Below are positions 49,159 to 59,759 of a stretch of 64,000 nucleotides of DNA, in pieces. Source of the DNA: Marinobacter sp. BW6. GTDB lineage: Bacteria; Pseudomonadota; Gammaproteobacteria; Pseudomonadales; Oleiphilaceae. The notes beneath the pieces are model-generated. The model had not been told where the DNA came from. It did not search any database and saw only the letters and a program-made list of their open reading frames with translations. The stretch's first letter is position 1, and each line of letters opens with the position of its first letter. A program made the position numbers and the translations under genes. Location: positions 372,001-436,000 of the forward strand of contig NZ_VIRN01000037.1 of NCBI RefSeq assembly GCF_008107725.1, read 5' to 3'.

Positions 49159-49799
49159 GCCGCTCCCTCAAGGATCAGACCCTGGCCCTGGCCGGAGTTT
49201 TTCAGGCCGCCAACCTGGTCCAGCAGATTGCCCACAACGGCCAGTGCAACGAGGCCAGCCTGGAAACGTCCATCCGCTCCCTGTTTGCCACCAACCCGGA
49301 AAACACCCTGGACGTCTACGGTGGTGAGCTTCGCGATATCCGCGAAGGCCTCGTCACCCTGTCCTCGGTGCTCAGCCAGCAGTCCCGGCAGCAGGACATC
49401 GAAGTATTGCGCTATGCCCTCAATCTGGTCCAGCTCGAATCCAAACTGAATCGCCGCTCTGACATGCTGGATGTGATTGGTAGCCGTATTGATCAGGCCA
49501 GGCATACCGCAAGCCACTTCGGATATACCCATCCCAACCTGATCAGCAATCTGGCATCGGTCTATGCCGACACCATCAGCACCTTTCGGCTGCGTATCCA
49601 GGTCAGCGGCAACCCCTCGGTACTGCAGCAGGAGGAGAATGCTGCAAAAGTGCGCGCCCTGCTGCTCGCGGGCATCCGCTCCGCCGTGCTCTGGCGCCAG
49701 ACCGGCGGCCGCCGGTGGCAGCTGATCTTTGCCCGGAAAAAAGTTATCGGGCTTGCCGGTGAGCTGGCCGAGGAAGCCAATCGCTCCCTGTACCACTAA
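49155..49799 (+). CDS. hflD: HflD family protein
   Basis: A 214-residue all-helical HflD homologue (DUF489). E. coli HflD sequesters phage lambda CII and associates with the membrane; its cellular job is not clear. The start overlaps the mnmA stop (ATGA), and the family sequence [20 protein letters not shown] opens it. The helical repeats and the final RSLYH tail are typical. purB follows after 88 bases. Confidence 0.92.
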   Translation: MSRSLKDQTLALAGVFQAANLVQQIAHNGQCNEASLETSIRSLFATNPENTLDVYGGELRDIREGLVTLSSVLSQQSRQQDIEVLRYALNLVQLESKLNRRSDMLDVIGSRIDQARHTASHFGYTHPNLISNLASVYADTISTFRLRIQVSGNPSVLQQEENAAKVRALLLAGIRSAVLWRQTGGRRWQLIFARKKVIGLAGELAEEANRSLYH

Positions 49800-49872
49800 C
49801 AGCGCTGATTCAGTGTCTCCGGTGGTGTATGATTAGCACCCCTTATTTTCTTTTGATCCGAATCTTTGATGA

Positions 49873-51255
<1,383 letters not shown>

Positions 51256-51271
51256 AACCGGGAGTACACCC

Positions 51272-52423
51272 ATGGACATGCTTGGCGGACTGACACCCTC
51301 TGAATTTCTGCGGGATTACTGGCAGAAAAAGCCGCTGGTTATCCGCCAGGCGTTCCCGGACTTCGAGTGCCCGGTCAGCGCCGATGAACTGGCGGGCCTG
51401 GCCTGCGAGGAAGGTGTTGAGTCGCGCATTGTCATGGAAAATGACGATGGCAAGCCGTGGCAGCTGCACAATGGTCCCTTCTCTCCGGACCGGTTCAGCA
51501 GCCTGCCCGAGCAGGACTGGACGCTGCTGGTTCAGGGGCTCGACCACTGGGTGCCGGATATTGCCGATCTTCTGGAGCATTTCCGATTCATTCCCAACTG
51601 GCGCCTGGATGACATCATGGCCAGCTTCGCCCCGAAAGGCGGCAGTGTCGGTCCCCACTACGATCAGTACGACGTATTTCTGCTTCAGGCCCAGGGCCAC
51701 CGCCGGTGGACATTTGGCGGTCATTGCGACCATAGCTCGCCCCGGGTTGAGGGCACCCCTTTGCGGATCCTGAGCAGCTGGGATGGCGAAGAAACCGTTA
51801 CCCTGGCGCCCGGTGACATGCTTTACCTGCCGCCGGGCATCGGCCACCACGGAGTGGCCGAGGATGACTGTATCACGCTGTCGGTTGGGTTCCGGGCGCC
51901 CACCATGGACGACATTCTTACCGGTTTTACCGATTTCCTGTGCAGCCAGTCCGACGCGGCGGATCACCTGAACGATCCGGATCTCCAGGTTCAGGACAAC
52001 CCCGGCACGATTCAGCCCGATGTGGTTGACCGCCTGGAGAATGTTATCCGGGAAAAGCTTGGAGACCGCCGGCAACTGGCCCTCTGGTTTGGCCAGTTCT
52101 CGACCGCCCCCAAGAGCATGGACATTGTTGTTCCGGCCGAGGAGCCTGCGTCCACCGAGGATGTTGCCGAAGCGATTCATGCGGGTGAGCAGTTACGCTG
52201 GAACGAAGGCTCCCGCTTCGCCTACTACGACTTTGCCAGTGAAACCGCCCTGTTTGTTGATGGTGAGCAGTTCCTGCTCAAGGGCGACGCCCGGCCTGTC
52301 GCTCCGTTACTCTGCTCTGCTGCCCGTGTAGACATGGCTGCCCTGGCCCGATTTGCTGAAGATGAGGCGTTGCTTGGGCTTCTGACCACGCTCTACAATC
52401 AGGGTTCTGTTTACTTCGAATAG
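51272..52423 (+). CDS. roxA: Ribosomal oxygenase RoxA (YcfD), uL16 arginine hydroxylase
   Basis: A JmjC-type Fe(II)/2-oxoglutarate oxygenase of 383 residues. The metal triad is visible as GPHYDQYDVFLLQAQGHRRW (HxD) and PPGIGHHGVAEDDCITLSVG (distal His). A dimerisation region and a winged-helix C-terminus follow. E. coli YcfD hydroxylates Arg81 of ribosomal protein uL16. It is directly after purB and five bases before a GNAT fusion gene, so the two may act together. Confidence 0.93.
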   Translation: MDMLGGLTPSEFLRDYWQKKPLVIRQAFPDFECPVSADELAGLACEEGVESRIVMENDDGKPWQLHNGPFSPDRFSSLPEQDWTLLVQGLDHWVPDIADLLEHFRFIPNWRLDDIMASFAPKGGSVGPHYDQYDVFLLQAQGHRRWTFGGHCDHSSPRVEGTPLRILSSWDGEETVTLAPGDMLYLPPGIGHHGVAEDDCITLSVGFRAPTMDDILTGFTDFLCSQSDAADHLNDPDLQVQDNPGTIQPDVVDRLENVIREKLGDRRQLALWFGQFSTAPKSMDIVVPAEEPASTEDVAEAIHAGEQLRWNEGSRFAYYDFASETALFVDGEQFLLKGDARPVAPLLCSAARVDMAALARFAEDEALLGLLTTLYNQGSVYFE

Positions 52424-52428
52424 GCATT

Positions 52429-53394
52429 ATGAGAATTCGGTTTCGCAAATACAGCTGGCAACTGGCTCCGGCATCCATCCGGGATATTCGCCAGCAGGTG
52501 TTTATTGAGGAACAGAAAGTCCCGCCGGAGTTGGAGTGGGATGAAACCGACGAGATTGCCGACCACTACCTCGCAGTGCTACCAAACAACACTCCCGTCG
52601 GGGTAGCCCGGCTGTTTTCGACCCTGGAAGAAACCGGCCATATCGGTCGCATGGCGATTTTGCCTCAGTACCGTGGGCAGGGTATCGGGGAAGCATTGCT
52701 TAGACACCTGATTGCAGAATCCGCCGACCGGTTTTCCGAGCTCAGGCTATCTGCCCAGGAGCACGCCATCCCCTTTTACCAGCGTTCAGGCTTCCACATC
52801 TGTTCGGGCGTTTATGACGACGCTGGCATTCCCCACTTTGACATGCGCTGCCTGGCACCGGATCTTGCCGCCGAGAGCCCCGGGGCCAAGGACCAGCCGA
52901 TGATTCTGGGCTGCGACACGGACTCCTGGCTGTTTGATACCGAAGCCAGACTTCTGGAGCTGATGGATTCGGTGGTTGGCCAGGCCGGCCAGCGCATCTG
53001 GCTGTATGACCGCCTGCTCGAACATGACCTCTATGACCGGCATCGTTTCCGGGAGCTGATCTCCGCCCTTGCCCGCCGGCACAGGCTCAGTGAGGTCAGA
53101 CTGCTGATCCACGATGACAAGCCTCTGGTGAAACGTCGCCACACGCTGGTCGAGCTCATGCGCCGGCTGCCAAGCCGTATGGAGCTTCGGCTGGTCAATG
53201 ACGACTATCCGGTTGAGGACCAGCCGTTCATCATCGCGGACCGAGAAGGCGTGGTGTACCGGCATGATTTCTACAAGCCCGAAGGTTTTGCCAAGTTCTC
53301 GGACGGTGGCCGGGTGAAGCTGCTCTCTGAAAATTTCCAGCGCATGTGGGATGCTGCACGCCCTTCCCTGGAGCTCCGGGAACTACCGCTCTGA
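52429..53394 (+). CDS. GNAT acetyltransferase fused to a C-terminal domain of unknown role
   Basis: A 321-residue two-domain protein. The first ~145 residues are a GNAT fold: LFSTLEETGHIGRMAILPQY, then RGQGIGEALLRHL (acetyl-CoA pyrophosphate loop) and AIPFYQRSGF. The rest, from about residue 160 (ILGCDTDSWLFDTEARLLEL), has a regular pattern with RIWLYDRLLEHDLYDRHRF, LIHDDKPLVKRRHTLVELMR and EDQPFIIADREGVVYR that resembles the small PLD-like DUF7931 family. Substrate unknown. The gene is five bases after roxA, and its last 12 bases overlap the convergent LysR gene. Confidence 0.85.
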   Translation: MRIRFRKYSWQLAPASIRDIRQQVFIEEQKVPPELEWDETDEIADHYLAVLPNNTPVGVARLFSTLEETGHIGRMAILPQYRGQGIGEALLRHLIAESADRFSELRLSAQEHAIPFYQRSGFHICSGVYDDAGIPHFDMRCLAPDLAAESPGAKDQPMILGCDTDSWLFDTEARLLELMDSVVGQAGQRIWLYDRLLEHDLYDRHRFRELISALARRHRLSEVRLLIHDDKPLVKRRHTLVELMRRLPSRMELRLVNDDYPVEDQPFIIADREGVVYRHDFYKPEGFAKFSDGGRVKLLSENFQRMWDAARPSLELRELPL

Positions 53395-54393
53395 GTGATG
53401 GGCCTGGGGCGCGTCCGGCGCTTCGAACCTGGCCCCGAACGGAGCAAACTCGGTGTCTACCTCGGTGGCCACCTCGGCAATCAGTTTGCGCAGCCATTGG
53501 TGATCCGCATTATGCTGCAACAGCGGGCTCCAGGCCATTTTCAACTCGAACGGCGGAATCTCGAACGGCGGCACTTTAACCACCAGGTTCGGATTGTCTT
53601 TCTGCAGCCAGGCTGCCCGGGATGGCAGAGTGGCAATCAGATCGTGCTGCTCGGCCAGCAGCATGGCCACCTGATAGTGCCGGGTGAAGACGGAAATCTG
53701 GCGCTTACGGCCCATTCTCGAGAGCGCCTCGTCCACCCAACCCAGACGCTGGACGTCCTTCGGGTTCACACCTACGCCAACGCCAAACCCGGTCTTGCTG
53801 ACCCAGATGTGACTGGCGTCCAGGTAGGTATCCAGGGTGAAGGGCTCTTTCAGTACCGGATTCCGGGCGTTCATCAGGCAGGCAAAATATTCGGTCCAGA
53901 GGGTCTTCTGATGGAAAGACTGGGGGATCTTGTCGAACCGGTTGATGGCCATGTCGAGCCGCCCCTGCTCGACATCCAGAAAGCTGACATCGCTGGGGGT
54001 GAGCACGTCCAGAGTGACGTGGGGTGCTTCCTGGCGAATCCGCCTCAGAACCCGGGGCATAAGACAGGATTCGGCATAGTCACTGGCCATGATCCGGAAC
54101 ACGCGCTGGCTTTCCAGTGCCGAAAACGGTGTCTTATCCTGCACTGCCTGTTCAATGTCCGACAGGATTCCCCGTACCAGCGGTTGCAGTTCCCGGGCGC
54201 GCTCTGTGGCCGTCATACCCTCACTGGTTCGCACCAGCAGCGGATCACTGAACAGGTCGCGCAATCGCTTCAGGCCATTGCTCATGGCTGGCTGGGTGAT
54301 ACCCAGGTGGTTGGCGGCCTTGGTAACATTCCGCTCGCGCAACAAGACATCCAGGTAGACGAGCAGGTTGAGATCAACACGGGAAATATCCAC
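53383..54393 (-). CDS. LysR-family transcriptional regulator
   Basis: A 336-residue LysR regulator of the NodD/LeuO-like subgroup: the HTH is ERNVTKAANHLGITQPAMSN and the following GLKRLRDLFSDPLLVRTSEG is typical. The effector domain begins near RVFRIMASDYAESCLMPRVL. The target is unknown; no catabolic gene is adjacent. It converges with the GNAT gene (12-base overlap) and is divergent from the unknown membrane protein at 54629. Confidence 0.93.
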   Translation of the reverse strand: MDISRVDLNLLVYLDVLLRERNVTKAANHLGITQPAMSNGLKRLRDLFSDPLLVRTSEGMTATERARELQPLVRGILSDIEQAVQDKTPFSALESQRVFRIMASDYAESCLMPRVLRRIRQEAPHVTLDVLTPSDVSFLDVEQGRLDMAINRFDKIPQSFHQKTLWTEYFACLMNARNPVLKEPFTLDTYLDASHIWVSKTGFGVGVGVNPKDVQRLGWVDEALSRMGRKRQISVFTRHYQVAMLLAEQHDLIATLPSRAAWLQKDNPNLVVKVPPFEIPPFELKMAWSPLLQHNADHQWLRKLIAEVATEVDTEFAPFGARFEAPDAPQAHHSER

Positions 54394-54528
54394 AAAAACT
54401 CCGGAACGACAGAAAAGCGGGAAAAGCCAGGCTCATTCACAAAAACAATATACATGATACCAAAGATTCACGTAATCAATCCGCAATACGAACTTTCACA
54501 TTTGAAAACGGATCTGGGGCGGTATTTC

Positions 54529-54545
54529 TGCTAGTCTTTCGGATA
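54529..54545 (+). promoter_or_regulatory. Motif TGCTAGTCTTT-CGGATA before the unknown membrane protein
   Basis: Second occurrence of the TGCTAGTCTTT...CGGATA string also found at 36898-36916, here about 85 bases upstream of the gene at 54629. The TGCTAGTCT part fits an extended -10. The 235-base LysR-54629 gap shows nothing else I can assign. Confidence 0.4.
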
Positions 54546-54628
54546 CTTGCTGAATAATATCGGTAATTTGAGGCTGGCTTATAAACCCGCCATCATTTGA
54601 TCCTGAAGCCGGAGTCGTTACTGACAAA

Positions 54629-55396
54629 ATGGATACCACTACGATCGTCCTTCTGCTGGCGGCCATCGTTACCGTCTCGATTGTCATTATTGTGCTCAGC
54701 CAGATGCGCGAGCGCGCCCGTATTGAACGGGCACGCAAGATTACGGCCCAGGAAGACGCCTATAACAGAGCCAATCGTCTGCTGACCGAAATTCCCGGCC
54801 AATATCTGACGGCCGATCTGAAACTGCTCTTGATCAAACGCATGGAAGAAGCCTGTGCGGAGCTTGCCGGCCTGAAGTCCAACCTGCCGGTCAAAGAGTG
54901 GCAGAACTCCGCCGCCGAACTGAAAACACAGATCATCGAAAAGCGGGACACCACCACGCCGGTCAAGATTGATTCCGCCGAAAAATCCAATTACGTCAAA
55001 GAATTGCTTCAGAATCTGTTCAAGATGATCGAAGCCATGCACAAGAGCGGCCGGATTGACGGGGCCACTGCCAAGAAAAACCTCAAGTATGTGCTATTCC
55101 TGGTCCACAAGACCCACGCTGACCTGCACGTATTCCAGGCCCGGGACTACGTGCGTCAGAACCAGATCCGAAAGGCCATCCACGCCTATCATCTGGCCAG
55201 TACCGAGATGGGTAAATCCCGCGACAATCCCCTTGCCATGAAAGCAGTTAAGAGCTTCCGAACCCGCATCAAGGAACTGGAGGCGTTGAGCGTAGAGGGC
55301 CAGGAAACCCCGCCGGGAGAATCCAAACTGGATCGGGAGTGGGATACTTTCCTCCACGACGACGAGTGGAAGAAAAAGGCCGATTACGACGACTGA
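54629..55396 (+). CDS. Membrane-anchored helical protein of unknown function
   Basis: A 255-residue protein I do not recognise. It has one N-terminal membrane helix (TTIVLLLAAIVTVSIVIIVL) followed by a long, charged, helical cytoplasmic region (QMRERARIERARKI onward) with a likely helical-repeat segment (KAIHAYHLASTEMGKSRDN, TPR-like in spacing). The ATG at 54629 is followed within five bases by the helix. It ends 54 bases before the hybrid kinase, so it may be a partner or scaffold of that kinase. Confidence 0.7.
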   Translation: MDTTTIVLLLAAIVTVSIVIIVLSQMRERARIERARKITAQEDAYNRANRLLTEIPGQYLTADLKLLLIKRMEEACAELAGLKSNLPVKEWQNSAAELKTQIIEKRDTTTPVKIDSAEKSNYVKELLQNLFKMIEAMHKSGRIDGATAKKNLKYVLFLVHKTHADLHVFQARDYVRQNQIRKAIHAYHLASTEMGKSRDNPLAMKAVKSFRTRIKELEALSVEGQETPPGESKLDREWDTFLHDDEWKKKADYDD

Positions 55397-55449
55397 AGGC
55401 ACAAAACGGGTCGCCATTGCAGGCCCGCCAACAGGGACAGTGCAAACCC

Positions 55450-57798
55450 GTGAGCAAGGGCTTCAAACAACGACTTTCCTATCGACTGACCCGAGACACG
55501 GTACTGGTTGCCATGGCCCTCGGGCTGGTGCTGAATGTTGTCCAGATCACCCTGGACTATTTCAGCGCGAAGGAGTCCATGGAGAAAGAAATCCACGCGC
55601 TGATCGATATCAGCAACAGCCCCGCTTCCCAGATTGCCTACAACATTGATGTCCGGCTGGCAGAGGAATTACTCGATGGCCTGCTCCGCCATCCTGCCAC
55701 CATCGATGCTCGGATCACCGACAACGACGACGAGACCATGGCGGCCGCAAGCAAGAGCAGCCCGGTGTCTCCCTACCGATGGGTCAGTGATCTGCTGTTC
55801 GGCTCCGACCGGGTATTCCGGCAGGAACTGCGGGTTCCGCAGCTTGAGGATCTGCCACTAGGGCATCTGACCGTCACCATCGACACCTATCACTACGGCG
55901 CGCTGTTTCTCCAGAGGGCCGGCTATACGCTGATCAGCGGGCTTCTAAAGAGCCTGATCCTCTCTGGGGCATTGCTGACCATCTTCTATTTTGTGCTTAC
56001 CCGCCCCATGCTCAACGTGATCAGCGCCTTGAGCCAGGTGCGAGCCAGCTCTCCCGAGAAAGTCAGGCTTCCGATCCCGGCAAACCATCGGGAAGACGAG
56101 ATCGGGACCATGGTTGGCATTATCAATCAGCACCTTGAGACCATTGACTCGAGCCTGGCACAACTCCGGCATGCCGAGAGTACCATGAAGAACTACTCCA
56201 CCCAGCTTGAACAGGAAGTGGCAGACCGCACCCGGGAAATCTCCGAAAAGAACGACGCTCTCCAGCGCGGTAACCGCGCCCTGGTGAAAGCCAAGGAAGA
56301 TGCGGTTCGCCGGGCACGCGCAAGGGCCAACTTCCTGGCAAGCATGAGCCATGAAATCCGCACTCCGCTCAATGGCGTTCTCGGGATGCTTGGTCTGGCC
56401 CTGGAGGGCGAACTGGACCCGGCCCAACGCAACCGGATGGAAATCGCCCTCAACGCCGGCGAGAGCCTGCTCGGGCTGCTCAACGACATACTGGACATCT
56501 CAAAAGTAGAGGCCGGCAAACTCAGCCTGGAGAACATCCCGTTCAGCGTCCGGTACCTGATTGAGGAATGCGCGACACTCCACGCCCAGCAGGCACGCCG
56601 GAAACATATCCATCTAGTGACCGAAATCGATCCCGAGCTGCCCGAAAACTTTCTTGGTGACCCGACACGGGTGCGTCAGGTGCTCAACAACCTTCTGAGT
56701 AATGCCATAAAGTTCACCGACGAGGGTAGCGTGAAGATTCGGGCAGCCTATTCCGGGGGGAGTTTGAGAATCGACGTAGTCGACACCGGGATCGGCATGT
56801 CCAACGAAGGCCTGCACCGGATTTTCTCGCCTTTTTCACAGGCTGACGTAGACACCACGCGGCGATACGGTGGTACCGGTCTGGGCCTGACACTCTGCCG
56901 TCAACTGGTGGAACGAATGCACGGCAATATCCTGGTGGACTCCCGGGAGGGCAGCGGCACCCATTTTACCGTTACCCTGCCGTTGCCGGTTCATGAAGCC
57001 AACGGGGACCACGATCTGCCCCGGGTGGATTCCCGACTCAAGGAGGTCGGAGTTGCCATGGCCATGCCATCGGACAACCCGCACCGTTCTACCATCGAGG
57101 CTCAACTTCGAAAATGGGGCATTCCGATCCGCGGTGCCAGCAGACACCCGGACGGTATCCTGCTTGCGCTGGCCAGCGCCGAGGATGAAGAAACCCTTGC
57201 ATTTGCCGCCGATTGGCCTGGCGCCGGCGTTATTCTTGCCGACTGCACCGGGACCCTGCCGCCTGCAAAGGGGCAACATCAGGTCCTGTCGCTGCCATTG
57301 CGAAGGGATGAATTGCTCCGCTGCCTTGGCCTGGCCGCAGGCCTGGTCACTATCGACAATCAGCGCGCTCCGGCCTTTGAACAGGCGGAACAAACCGATA
57401 GTGAATCGTCCCTGATGATCCTTCTGGTTGAGGACAATCAGGTGAACCAGCTGGTGGCTAGCAGCCTGCTGAAAAAACTGGGGCACCGGACGGAGCACGC
57501 TGAAAACGGCCTTAAGGCCATAAAGGCTCTGGAACACAACCACTACGATCTGGTGCTGATGGATTGCCAGATGCCGGTCATGGATGGCTATGAGGCGACA
57601 CAGAGAATTCGCCAGAACCCGCAATGGAAAGACCTGCCAATCATTGCTGTTACCGCCAATGTGATGCAGGGCGATCGCGAAGACTGCCTCGCCTCGGGCA
57701 TGAATGACTACATAACCAAGCCATACAAACGGGATGAGCTCCGGGCAGTGATTGAGCGCTGGCGTCCCTCTGCCTCAACGGAGGGTTCAGGCCGGTAG
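55450..57798 (+). CDS. Hybrid sensor histidine kinase, SagS-like
   Basis: A ~782-residue hybrid kinase. After a basic N-terminus come TM1 (TVLVAMALGLVLNVVQITLD), a ~110-residue periplasmic sensor, TM2 (SLILSGALLTIFYFVL), HAMP, a coiled coil, HisKA (ANFLASMSHEIRTPLNGVLG; His is the phosphosite), and HATPase (NLLSNAIKFTDEGS, GTGLGLTLCRQLVERMHG). A degenerate receiver-like segment precedes the true C-terminal receiver (ILLVEDNQVNQLVASSLLKK, LVLMDCQMPVMDGYEATQRI). No Hpt domain. The gpx-alaA-unknown-htpX neighbourhood matches that of P. aeruginosa SagS (PA2824), a motile-sessile switch kinase. The start is uncertain: I chose the GTG at 55450, with in-frame TTG alternatives upstream. Confidence 0.85.
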   Translation: MSKGFKQRLSYRLTRDTVLVAMALGLVLNVVQITLDYFSAKESMEKEIHALIDISNSPASQIAYNIDVRLAEELLDGLLRHPATIDARITDNDDETMAAASKSSPVSPYRWVSDLLFGSDRVFRQELRVPQLEDLPLGHLTVTIDTYHYGALFLQRAGYTLISGLLKSLILSGALLTIFYFVLTRPMLNVISALSQVRASSPEKVRLPIPANHREDEIGTMVGIINQHLETIDSSLAQLRHAESTMKNYSTQLEQEVADRTREISEKNDALQRGNRALVKAKEDAVRRARARANFLASMSHEIRTPLNGVLGMLGLALEGELDPAQRNRMEIALNAGESLLGLLNDILDISKVEAGKLSLENIPFSVRYLIEECATLHAQQARRKHIHLVTEIDPELPENFLGDPTRVRQVLNNLLSNAIKFTDEGSVKIRAAYSGGSLRIDVVDTGIGMSNEGLHRIFSPFSQADVDTTRRYGGTGLGLTLCRQLVERMHGNILVDSREGSGTHFTVTLPLPVHEANGDHDLPRVDSRLKEVGVAMAMPSDNPHRSTIEAQLRKWGIPIRGASRHPDGILLALASAEDEETLAFAADWPGAGVILADCTGTLPPAKGQHQVLSLPLRRDELLRCLGLAAGLVTIDNQRAPAFEQAEQTDSESSLMILLVEDNQVNQLVASSLLKKLGHRTEHAENGLKAIKALEHNHYDLVLMDCQMPVMDGYEATQRIRQNPQWKDLPIIAVTANVMQGDREDCLASGMNDYITKPYKRDELRAVIERWRPSASTEGSGR

Positions 57799-58278
57799 CA
57801 GTTTCTCGATATCGGCCCGGATATCTTCCGGTTTTGTGGTTGGCGGGTAGCGACGAACAACCTTGCCATCGGGCCCGACCAGAAATTTGGTGAAATTCCA
57901 CTTCACCTTTTCAGATCCCATAAGGCCCTTAGCTTCGTGCTTGAGAAAGCGGAACAGGGGGTGAGCGCCATCGCCATTGACGTCAATCTTGGAGAACATG
58001 GGGAAGTCGACACCATAGTTCAGGCTGCAGAACTGGCTGATCGCATCCTCGTCGCCCGGATCCTGATTCAGGAACTGATTACAGGGAAAGCCCAGAACCT
58101 CAAAGCCCTTGTCGCCCAGTTCGTTGTGAAGGGACTGTAAGCCCTCGAACTGTGGCGTGAAACCGCATTTGCTGGCGGTGTTCACGATCAGCAGCACTTT
58201 GCCCTGATACTCTCCCATGCTTTTCTCGTTACCTTTGATATCCCGTACCGTGAAATCGTAGACCGTCTCGCCAGCCAT
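57787..58278 (-). CDS. Glutathione peroxidase family protein
   Basis: A 163-residue thiol peroxidase of the GPx family, using Cys rather than selenocysteine. The peroxidatic Cys is in NTASKCGFTPQFEGL, the Gln/Asn/Trp partners are in GFPCNQF and WNFTKFLVG, and the extra Cys in FPCNQF may be the resolving one, suggesting thioredoxin as reductant. The frame extends to 58374, but the ATG at 58278 (MAGETVYDF) is the family start. Its end overlaps the convergent kinase by 12 bases. Confidence 0.92.
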   Translation of the reverse strand: MAGETVYDFTVRDIKGNEKSMGEYQGKVLLIVNTASKCGFTPQFEGLQSLHNELGDKGFEVLGFPCNQFLNQDPGDEDAISQFCSLNYGVDFPMFSKIDVNGDGAHPLFRFLKHEAKGLMGSEKVKWNFTKFLVGPDGKVVRRYPPTTKPEDIRADIEKLLPA

Positions 58279-58444
58279 AAGGTTCTCCGTTTGATGTTTT
58301 GCGTTCTTCGCATCCCCCCATTGTTCACAACACAGACCAAAAAACCATGGCAACACAGGCTCGCCGGGGATCATTTTTAAAAACCGGTTCAGGTTTGTGA
58401 GCTAAATCTGCCTTAACACGACACAATTCATCATAATTCCCCTG

Positions 58445-58472
58445 TTGCCGCCGGCCCTCGCTCCGCTAGAAT
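58445..58472 (+). promoter_or_regulatory. Sigma-70 promoter of alaA
   Basis: TTGCCG (58445-58450) and TAGAAT (58467-58472) with a 16-base spacer; transcription would start near 58479, about 55 bases before alaA. Confidence 0.6.
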
Positions 58473-58533
58473 AAAGGCCTGTCGTGTTGGCAGGTGCCAT
58501 TTTTCGATCTCAAAAGAAGGACGTCCGGGTCTT

Positions 58534-59748
58534 ATGCAGAACTACTACAAATCCGCCAAGCTGGATAACGTGTGTTATGAAATCCGTGGCGTAGTTCTGC
58601 GGGAAGCACGTCGACTCGAAGAAGAGGGTCATCGGGTGCTCAAGCTCAACATCGGCAACCCGGCCGCCTTCGAGCTGGATGTCCCGGAAGAAATCCAGCA
58701 GGACGTGATCTACAACATGCACCAGGCCCAGGGCTATGTAGAATCAAAGGGGCTGTTCTCCGCCCGCAAGGCGGTCATGCATTATTGCCAGCAACGGGGC
58801 ATCGACAAAGTCGATATTGACGACATCTTCCTGGGTAATGGCGTCAGCGAGCTGATTGTCATGACCATGCAGGCGATGTTGAACACCGGTGACGAAGTTC
58901 TAATACCGGCCCCGGACTACCCCCTGTGGACCGCTGCCGTTACTTTGTCCAGCGGCAAGCCAGTGCACTATCGCTGCGACGAGCAGCAGGACTGGTTTCC
59001 GGATATCGACGACATCCGGAAAAAAATTACCCGGCGGACCCGCGCCATTGTTCTGATCAACCCCAATAACCCGACCGGCGCTGTCTATTCTAAAGAGCTT
59101 CTTGAACAGGTCATCGAACTGGCCCGGAAGCACAACCTGATCATCCTGTCCGACGAGATCTACGACAAGATCCTCTATGACGGTACCCAGCACATTTCCA
59201 CCGCCTCACTGGCCGACGATGTGCTTTTCTTCACCTATAACGGCCTGTCCAAGAACTATCGGGCGGCGGGTTACCGTTCGGGCTGGATGATTGTCAGTGG
59301 TGCCAAGCATCGAGCCAAGGATCTGATTGAGGGCATTGATATGCTCTCCAACATGCGGTTGTGTGCAAATGTTCCGGCCCAGCTGGCCATTCAGACAGCG
59401 TTGGGGGGCTACCAGTCCATCAATGATCTCGTGGCGCCGGGCGGGCGGCTATATGAGCAGCGGGAAACCGCCTGGCGAATGCTCAACGACATTCCGGGAG
59501 TAAGCTGCGTTAAACCTCAGGGCGCGCTGTATCTGTTCCCGAAGCTGGATCCGAAGCACTTCCCCATCGTGAATGATGAAAAGCTGGTTCTTGACCTCCT
59601 GCTGCAGGAAAAAATCCTGCTGGTACAGGGATCGGCGTTTAACATTGATGACAAGCAGCACCTGAGAGTGGTGTTCCTGCCACGGGAAGACACCCTGGAG
59701 GACGCCATGGGCCGACTCGGAAATTTCCTTGGCAAATACCAGCAATAA
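58534..59748 (+). CDS. alaA: Alanine transaminase AlaA
   Basis: A class I PLP aminotransferase close to E. coli AlaA (YfbQ), which makes alanine from pyruvate and glutamate. It opens with KLDNVCYEIRGVVLREARRL; NPNNPTGAVYSKELLEQVI contains the fold-type I signature and the PLP Lys is in FTYNGLSKNYRAAGYRSGWM. The C-terminal Arg that binds the substrate carboxylate is in HLRVVFLPREDTL. The 404-residue length is exact for the family. An unknown gene and htpX follow on the same strand. Confidence 0.94.
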   Translation: MQNYYKSAKLDNVCYEIRGVVLREARRLEEEGHRVLKLNIGNPAAFELDVPEEIQQDVIYNMHQAQGYVESKGLFSARKAVMHYCQQRGIDKVDIDDIFLGNGVSELIVMTMQAMLNTGDEVLIPAPDYPLWTAAVTLSSGKPVHYRCDEQQDWFPDIDDIRKKITRRTRAIVLINPNNPTGAVYSKELLEQVIELARKHNLIILSDEIYDKILYDGTQHISTASLADDVLFFTYNGLSKNYRAAGYRSGWMIVSGAKHRAKDLIEGIDMLSNMRLCANVPAQLAIQTALGGYQSINDLVAPGGRLYEQRETAWRMLNDIPGVSCVKPQGALYLFPKLDPKHFPIVNDEKLVLDLLLQEKILLVQGSAFNIDDKQHLRVVFLPREDTLEDAMGRLGNFLGKYQQ

Positions 59749-59759
59749 CGGGGAAAACC

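Noticed and set aside
53395-54534. 379-codon plus-strand open frame opposite the LysR gene
   Set aside because: Shadow of the LysR gene, whose HTH and effector domain are intact.
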